Assembly: GCF_000002985.6 (NCBI RefSeq)
Contig: NC_003279.8
Span: 13,268,001-13,332,000 of the forward strand
DNA: 64,000 bases
Direction of reading: 5' to 3'
DNA from: Caenorhabditis elegans
Lineage: Eukaryota > Nematoda > Chromadorea > Rhabditida > Rhabditidae
In this document: positions 57,362-64,000 of the stretch, one piece after another
Layout of the letters: the number at the start of each line of letters is the position of its first letter
Position numbering within the stretch: the stretch's first letter is position 1
The notes under the pieces: generated by a model
Databases searched by the model: none
The model's input: only the letters and a program-made list of their open reading frames with translations
Told to the model about the DNA's origin: nothing
Translations under genes and position numbers: made by a program

Positions 57362-60300
57362 ATGGTGAGTATTTTAAGGAAATAGATTTTTGTTTACTAA
57401 ATTAAAATCACGTGGTGCCAGGCTGTCCCACTACGGTTTGATCTACAAAAAATGCGGGAATTTTTTTCTAAAAATATGTGACGTCAACACGTTCTTAACT
57501 ATGCGAAATCAGTTGAAAACTCTGCGTCTCTTCTCCCGCATTTTTGTAGATCTGTGTAGATCAAACCGAAATGAGACACTCTAACTCCACGTGTAAAATT
57601 AATTTTTTTTAAATTTCAGTTCGGCTGGATTCACGAAAGCTTCAGGCAACTTGTCACAAGGAAATATGGAAAAGATATTTGGGAGAAGATCGTGTAGGTT
57701 TTCAAAATTTACTCTTAAAAGTCCGAAATACCTGCTTTCCTACCTGCCTGCCTTCAAGGCGGCCTACGCCTACCTCATGCCTGTCTACCGCCAAAGTGTC
57801 AACTGAACTTTTAATATATTAATCTAAACAAGAAAATGTTACGATGAGAATTGCGTCAAAGACCAAACTTTGGAGTCTGCATAAAGTAGGCGTGAGGTAG
57901 GTACGTAGGCACATATGAAAGCAGTTGTGAAGGATGCCTATTCGTCTACCATAGGAGTTTTGGAAATAACAAAGTTAGAAAAAATTTTTAAAATTATAGC
58001 ATATTTGAAAGTAATTCTAGATGCTGAAAAAATGGCGAGGTTTCTAAAAACCTTTATAACTTTTTAGGTAACAACTTTATCGAAAAAATGTCAACTAACA
58101 AAACATAGCCCGTAAAATTTTGAACATTTTTTTAGTTAAAATTTTTTTAATATCTGCAAAACCAACAAAGTTACATGTGCGAAAAGAACAGCAAGGAGAG
58201 ACGCAGAGAAGTCAGAGCGCCTCGTTTCTCTGCGCCCTCCCCGCATCACACACTCTCTCTCCTCTCCCTCACTCTCTTACTTCAAAACATCCATTATCCA
58301 GGCACATGTCAAAATTCGAGTTGGGAACTGAAAGTGAAATTGCTCATTATTATAATGACGATGAAACTCTGCGTCTTGTCAATTCAATGGCAAATGTGAT
58401 TGGAATTCCAATTGAGGAAATTTGGGAGGCTTATGGAGGTTTTTTGATTCAATTTACAATGGAAACCGGATGGGATGAACTGCTCAGAGCAATGGCTCCG
58501 GATTTGGAGGTGAGAAGTGAACTCGAATTTTTTCAGCGCTTTTTTCACCATTTTTGAAACTCGTTTTAAAAAATTTTTGAGATTCAAGCTACCACCAAAG
58601 GGTCTTAAGTTGGTAATTTTCCTGGGTCTCGCAGGGAAAATGTGCAAATTTTTTATCACACATTATTTCTGAACACTTCTTGAAGACCCGTCTCATAACG
58701 TTTTGCTACGTGGCCTAGAAAAATAAAAAATTCGGTCATTGATTTGTCTTTGGTTTTTCAGATCTTTCTGGTTTTTCAGATCAATGCGTATCCATGTCTT
58801 GAGGGTGGCCGAGTTTTTTTTTATTTCACGGCAACGTAAGAAAAAACTCCCATGGCAGAGGAAAAACTCGGGCAGAAGTTTTTGGAACTTTTCCAAACTT
58901 CTGTAGAGAGCCTAATTTCCTATTTTTCTCGGCCACAGAGTTCTCCCTCAAAAACTTATTTATTACATGAATACATCAAAAATTTAAAGTATTTCCTTAT
59001 CGCCCATAGATAAGTTATTCATTTTATCAAAATCGCCTGATCTTCGTAAATGTGATCTCTTTTTCACTAGTCTAGAAAAAGAAATGTGACTCAGTTTTCC
59101 AATCCCCAATTCAAACCTGTATATCTCTTCCAATTTTTTTACTACTAAAAATTTGTCAACTAACAAAATACTTTATGAATTCAGGGCTTCTTGGATTCCC
59201 TTGACTCACTTCACTATTTCATTGATCACGTCGTGTACAAGACAAAACTCCGTGGTCCATCATTTCGATGTGATGTTCAGGCAGATGGAACTCTTCTTCT
59301 TCATTATTACTCGAAGCGCAGTGGTTTATATCCTATTGTTAAAGGTACAGATGCATTTTTAATTGTACAGTGGTATATTTTGCGGGGGCGTTGAAATGTA
59401 GAGGAGACGCAGAGAAACGAGAGTACTCTCGTCGTCTGCGATCTCTCTCTCCTCCTCTCTAAAAACGGCTATAACTCTTTCAGTTTAGTTGATATCAAAA
59501 TTATGTCAACTAACAAAATGCTCATCGTTTTATGCTCGACATTTTATCAGTTGACAACTTTTTGATAACTCAGACCACAGTATAGATAAACCCCTTCAAC
59601 TTCCAGGCGTTGTAAGAGAAGTGGCTCGTCGTATCTATGACACAGAAGTTGTCATGAAAGTTCAAGAACGAAAACAGGAACATTTGGATGCATTTGTGAC
59701 GGAACACGTGGTCTTTGTAATTACCCAAATTGAAAATGCTAACAGTACTCAGCCAAAATCGATTTCTTCAAAAGCTGACTCACAAATTGATTTATCAACG
59801 GTAAGGTTTGACATCTCATATCTCGGTTGCCGGTGGTCTGGGTCAAAAATTATTAACTAACAAAATGTGTGGCATTTATTTTACTATAATTTTGCTGTTT
59901 AACACTTTTAATATCTTAAACGGTAGCCGAGATACGAGCTGCTAAACCGAGCAAGTTCTAATTTTCTAGGGAATCTACGAGATCTCATCGTCCGACTTTT
60001 CCTTGGCATTCCCTTATCACATTTGTTTCGATCCTGACCTTTTCGTCGAGCATTTTGGAAACTTTATCAAGGTACCAATAACTAGGCTTCTAAAATTTTC
60101 AAAATTGTTCAGAAAACGTTTCCAAATGCGATGCGCCAAGAGACACGAGTCACTGATCTTCTAGAGTTGGTGCATCCGGAAGTTCCGTTCTCTTATGAAT
60201 CTATCAAATATTATAAGAATTCACTTTTTGTGTTCAGATTGAAGGTAGGTGTCGATTTAAGCAGCTGGTGTACTCCACGAGGAGAATGTTTTTATGTGCG

Positions 60301-63300
60301 CCTTTAATGAGTACAGTAACCCCCCCCCCCTTTTCGAAACTTTAACTTTCTTCCACTTTTCTCCATGGAGCCCAGTTCATTAAAATTTACAGGATTTTTT
60401 AAATTCCATTTAATTTTTCAAAAAAAAAAGATTTTTAAATTAAAACAGGTGTAAAATTGAAGAAAATAGCGAAAAAACGGAGTATGGGTTACTGTACTTC
60501 TTAAAAGCGCACACCTTTTTGCGCGGCTTCAATTTTAGAATATTTTGTTCGTGGCGAGAGTTTTAAAAAGTAATTTTACAAAAAAAAACTATTGTGAAAC
60601 AAAAATTCAAAAAGTAAAGAAAAATCAAAATTTAATTGGAATTTTTTCAATTTTTTTTCAGAAAAAAAAGAATTTTTCTCAAATAATTATTTTCAGGGTC
60701 TCGGAGATATTGTTCACAATGCCAATGACGAAGCCAAGACTGTCCTCCTGAAAGGATCCATGGTATTCATTGATGAGGGAAAATACATATTATACATGTG
60801 CTCGGTTAATGTCACTACGGTATTTCAGTACTTTTCTCTGAAAATTCTCAGAAAAAAACTAAATTTCCAGGTCCGTGAACTCATCGAGAGAAACCTCCAT
60901 TTGTCAGATATGCAACGTCACGATGGAACTCGTGACGTCATCATGTTGAATCAGAGTCGTATGAGTCAGGTCGAGTTGAAGTGAGACAGGGTGTCCCAAC
61001 AAAAAATCTTTAAGTAAAAAACTAAATTTCAGCCGAACCCTGGAAGAGACAACGAAGAAACTGAAAAAGATGGCTCAAGAGCTGGAAATTGAGAAGCAAA
61101 AGACTGATGAGCTGCTCTGTGAGCTCATGCCAGCCTCCGTTGCCGATAGTTTGAGAAGCGGGAAGGCAATGGATGCAAGTGAGTTGAAATTTCATGATAA
61201 AAATTAAGAAAAACATGAGGAACAATGGAAAAGTACATAGAGGTAGATCAAGAGTTTTGTACATTTTAAATAAGTAAAAAACCAAAAATTAGCTCTGTAG
61301 CGAATTCAAAAGATCACAAAAAGTCGCCCGTCTTGATTCCTTTGGCTCGGTTTGGAAAGTAGATCTGGAAGATTTCAAAGAGTTGTCCGTAGGTGACTGT
61401 CGGTTTTATTGCCATCAATGCCTCGCAGCTTCGGCGGAAATCTACGTATTCCAAGTAGAAAACGATGGTGGTGATGATAATCTGAAATAAAATTGTAATT
61501 TATATTGCTCAAAATTGCTAGGAATTCCCCAAAATTTAGCCAGTTTCCCGGCGACGTGAAAATGCGCTCCACGGCCAATTGAAAAAGCTCCGCCCCCGAA
61601 CCATGGGTCTTGTTAGGTAGTTGACGGCAAAACCGTAAATTTGAACGTTTTCAATTTGTTTCCCCAATTTTCAAACATTTTTCAATATGTTTTCCGTTTT
61701 TTTACGATTTTTACTTAAAACTGATGTTATAAAAATACGAAAAATGCTTGAATAAATCGGCGAAACTAATTGAAAACGGTCTTGTCGCCAAATTCCTAAC
61801 GAGACCCATGCTTCGGAGGCGGAGAATTTTCAGTTTGAAGTAGAGCGCGGCTGCACCTCGATTTCGAATAATATCCATTTAGAAACGGTTTCAGCTACTA
61901 AAATCTACTAAAAGCTGCTGAAAATCCACAGAAAAATGAAATTAAATTCGGAGCGATTTCAAGTTTTTCCTCACCACTTCACACGCCTCTTTGAACTCAT
62001 GTGGATCCGTACAAGTTCTGAGCAACGCTGCAATATCCTCCGACAAGAGCACATTATTCTGAAGCATACGGACCATCGGTGTAAGCTTCTCATCCCAATT
62101 TCCATACAGACACTCGACACGTTTCGCCACCTTCTCAGCCCACTTCTCCGCGACATCAGTGATAAGTGCGTCGAAAATCGTACGAGATGGGAAGGGTCCA
62201 CGCCAGCATTCCTGGCACTTGATTACGTCTTCAATCGTGTAGAGCCGATGAGTTGGCTGAGCTCTGTAGCAGAATGAGCACACCATTCGTTGAAGCTTCT
62301 CGTCTCCCAGCTCGGCGAGCTCGTGCTCCATAACTTGACGAAGTGTTTTCATATCGAGTTTCGCAGGTTTCAGTTGCTTGCAGCTAATGACGACTTGCTG
62401 AGATGCAGTTTTCTTTGGAGCAATAGTCCTCATTGCAGCAGAAATCCGATTGTAGAAAGAGTCCATTGCAGGCCATTTCGGGTCCAATTCAAAGCTCAGC
62501 GGGTGTGGAAAGAGTCTGTTGACTGGCGATGATTTCGGAACACTGGTCCCCTTTGGCTCCGAGAGCAACCGATGGATTAGTTTTTGGACGTCACGTCGTT
62601 TTCTGGAAATAGTTCAGGTTAAAGAATAATACAAAATTAAAGCTATTTACCTTCCAACAATCATGCGATCCGTCTCGCACAGCTGTTGAAGCCACCATTG
62701 AGCCTTCGTCAAGTCGGCTTGACGACGAATTTCCTGAGTATTTTGAATTGCTTGCATCCTTCTTTAATGAGTTTTTTTGATTAAATAGTTGTCGCAAGGA
62801 ATAGGAATATATAAGTAGTTTGACTAGATTAGACGATTATTTTTCTATTTCCTTTTTTAGCAGAAAAAAAGAAAAGAAAACCCGAGTTAAGAGGAATAAA
62901 TCGAAGATTTATGTGCTGACGGAGGACACAAGGCTCTTCTGAAGACTGCGCGGTGCGGATGGCCTCTTGCGCTCCGTTTCTCTGTCTCTCGCGTTCTCAC
63001 GATGTCTAGCGCGCGCACCGCCCGTGTTGACCAGCGAGAGAGTGTGTGAAGAGTGAGAGCCGCAGTGGTGTTGGTGGTGGCTGGTGGCGGGTGCAACAAG
63101 GTATATGCAACAACAATATTATGCAGGTCTAGAAAAAAAGGATTTCTGCGTTCGGGGGGAATCGAACCCCCGTCGAATGCTTGGAAGGCATCCATGCTGA
63201 CCATTACACCACGAACGCGGCGAGTGAGGGTGGTCTAAGTTGGGTTTATGAGATAGGAAAAGCCGCCGCAATGTTTTTCGGTCTCAACGATCTAATTTTC

Positions 63301-64000
63301 AAAATGTAACGAGTATATATGAGCCTTTAAAGAATACTGTAGTTTTCAACTCGTTGTTAACTTTAATTGAATTTTCAAAGTTCTTCAGTGTTTTTTTCTC
63401 AAAATTTTTTTTTTGAGAATGACATATTTTAAAAATTTTAATATGAACAATCTGGAAAACTCCGCAACAACGAAAAGTTGCGAACTACAGTACTCCTTAA
63501 AGGCGCACACACATTTGAATTTGGAAAAAATTCGAATGTGTTGAGACCTGGTACAGTATTTAGGCGTGAAAAAATCCGCAAAAAAGAGAAATTAATAGAA
63601 AATCGAACTTTTTTCAGAAGAATTCGCGGATTGCACATTGCTCTTCACCGACATCGTAACATTCACCAATATCTGTGCAATGTGTACCCCGTATGACGTT
63701 GTTACCCTGCTCAATGACCTTTATCTTCGTTTTGACAGACTTGTCGGATTGGTAATTCAAAAAAAAAAGAATTTTCGAGAAAAAACTTTAAAAATTGTTT
63801 AAGCATGACGCGTACAAAGTTGAGACAATCGGTGATGCCTATATGATTGTGGGCGGAGTTCCGGAGCGTTGTGAGAATCATGCAGAGCGAGTTCTCAATA
63901 TTTCAATCGGTATTGTGCATCGAAAAATCGAAAATTAATTTTTTTAACTCAATTTTTCCTGTTTTTTAGGAATGCTCATGGAATCCAAGCTTGTTTTGTC
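57362..64000 (+). CDS. gcy-35: Soluble guanylate cyclase subunit (atypical, O2-binding), 3' end outside window
   Basis: Exons: 57362-57364, 57620-57693, 58302-58509, 59185-59344, 59607-59800, 59970-60071, 60113-60244, 60697-60819, 60871-60980, 61033-61178, 63618-63751, 63804-63909 and 63970 onward; all phases agree, giving 507 residues before the edge (full length near 690 by recall). The first coding exon is just the ATG. Residues 1-190 are the H-NOX haem domain, with the proximal ligand His at 105 (DSLDSLHYF) and the Y-S-x-R motif (YYSKRSGL). A PAS-like segment, coiled linker ([19 protein letters not shown]) and cyclase domain follow, with metal-binding Asp in LFTDIVTFT and the guanine-selecting [12 protein letters not shown]-35 pairs with GCY-36 and binds O2 in the URX, AQR and PQR neurons (established). 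Intron 10 (2.4 kb) contains a gene and a tRNA on the other strand. Confidence 0.97.
57409..57593. mobile_element. MITE copy 4 (cacgtggtgccag termini) in gcy-35 intron 1
   Basis: Ends cacgtggtgccaggctgtcc and actccacgtg, internal segments as in the other three copies. It makes up 185 of the 255 nt of the first intron. Confidence 0.88.
58070..58265. repeat. Composite degenerate repeat in gcy-35 intron 2
   Basis: A caactaacaaaa...gttaaaatttttttaatatctgc section followed by inverted gagacgcagagaagtc ... ctcgtttctctgcgccctc. Same family as the 50.9-55.1 kb copies; a further copy is at 59395-59590 in intron 4. Confidence 0.6.
60296..60515. repeat. Foldback repeat in gcy-35 intron 7, with C11 tract
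   Basis: gtgcgcctttaatgagtaca at 60296 is inverted as tgtacttcttaaaagcgcac ending at 60515. A run of eleven C (60320-60330) interrupts the left arm. Confidence 0.75.
61314..62757 (-). CDS. Nested gene: unknown protein with paired CxxC zinc-binding pattern
   Basis: Exons 62757-62651, 62602-61975 and 61481-61314 join in frame to 300 residues, wholly inside gcy-35 intron 10 on the opposite strand. The N-terminus is a Gln/Arg-rich helix ([20 protein letters not shown]). Around residue 145-175 is C-x2-C ... C-x2-C (VCSFCYRAQ, then IKCQECW about 20 residues later), compatible with one zinc site. The rest is helical ([28 protein letters not shown]), ending in [15 protein letters not shown] and a short tail. 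Family not recognised. By recalled clone order this would be T04D3.5. The intron 61482-61974 holds a foldback (gggtcttgttagg near 61606 with cctaacgagaccc near 61797). Confidence 0.8.
62758..63147. other. gcy-35 intron 10: upstream region of the nested gene and of tRNA-Gly copy 3
   Basis: A GC-richer patch at 62930-63060 (gtctagcgcgcgcaccgcccg) stands out. The minus-strand frame 62887-63204 is a read-through of the tRNA and is rejected. Confidence 0.4.
63148..63218 (-). tRNA. tRNA-Gly (anticodon TCC), copy 3, intronic
   Basis: Identical to copy 1 over all 71 nt, with T8 and a T7 terminator. Lies in gcy-35 intron 10, antisense to the host. Its 5' flank matches that of copy 2 for about 35 bp. 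Confidence 0.95.
63305..63517. repeat. Foldback repeat, cctttaaag.atactgtagtt arms
   Basis: gagcctttaaagaatactgt at 63321 pairs inversely with acagtactccttaaaggcgc ending near 63507, with further pairing of aactcgttgtt and aacaacg. It sits in intron 10 of gcy-35 and shows the same family as 60296-60515 and 18605-18850. Confidence 0.75.

Noticed and set aside
1-64000. CRISPR arrays, phage or bacterial defence systems
   Set aside because: The DNA is nematode nuclear sequence; the regular arrays present have no spacers and are minisatellites.

Overview
This is nematode nuclear DNA, almost certainly Caenorhabditis elegans. Introns are mostly 45-60 nt with TTTCAG-type acceptors, intergenic DNA is AT-rich and full of small foldback repeats, and several genes are recognisable: top-1 (DNA topoisomerase I), sepa-1 (autophagy-degraded P-granule adaptor), pde-1 (calmodulin-type phosphodiesterase) and gcy-35 (soluble guanylate cyclase). 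Together they point to chromosome I, but that placement is from memory, not from a search. Exon coordinates were worked out by hand from splice consensus and reading-frame continuity, so an occasional boundary may be off by one or a few bases.

Layout. 1-2 kb: a large foldback transposon-like repeat cut by the window edge. 2.0-4.7 kb: a SEPA-1-family gene (+). 6.1-8.4 kb: a cysteine-rich type I membrane protein (+), flanked by two minisatellite blocks (5.3-5.9 kb and 8.9-9.5 kb) with a related 20-bp unit. 9.6-12.2 kb: mitochondrial Obg-type GTPase (MTG2/GTPBP5 type, -). 13.7-18.4 kb: an orphan Ala/Pro-rich protein (-). 20.0-21.5 kb: a UPF0561 (C2orf68-like) protein (-). 24.6-28.9 kb: top-1 (+). 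29.7 kb: tRNA-Lys (-). 30.3-32.7 kb: sepa-1 (-). 34.9-36.3 kb and 39.1-40.7 kb: two more SEPA-1-family genes, divergent. 42.0-42.6 kb: a small unknown gene with a tRNA-Thr in its intron. 43.1-50.7 kb: pde-1 (-), with two alternative first exons. 50.7-57.3 kb: repeat-rich DNA with two tRNA-Gly genes. 57.4-64.0 kb: gcy-35 (+), running off the right edge, with a nested gene and a third tRNA-Gly in its largest intron.

Themes. Four SEPA-1-family genes share a duplicated module with a CxxC pair, but only sepa-1 carries a visible KIX domain, so this is a local family with differing architectures. pde-1 and gcy-35 are neighbours with opposite roles: GCY-35 contributes to cGMP synthesis and PDE-1 hydrolyses cyclic nucleotides. 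They are divergently oriented across about 6.7 kb of repetitive DNA. Foldback elements sit in introns of nearly every gene. I found no CRISPR array, operon of bacterial type, or other prokaryotic system. The most unusual features are the inverted interstitial telomere-like tracts around the distal pde-1 first exon, the minisatellite/heat-shock-element-like block at 8.6-9.5 kb, and the ATG-only first coding exon of gcy-35.
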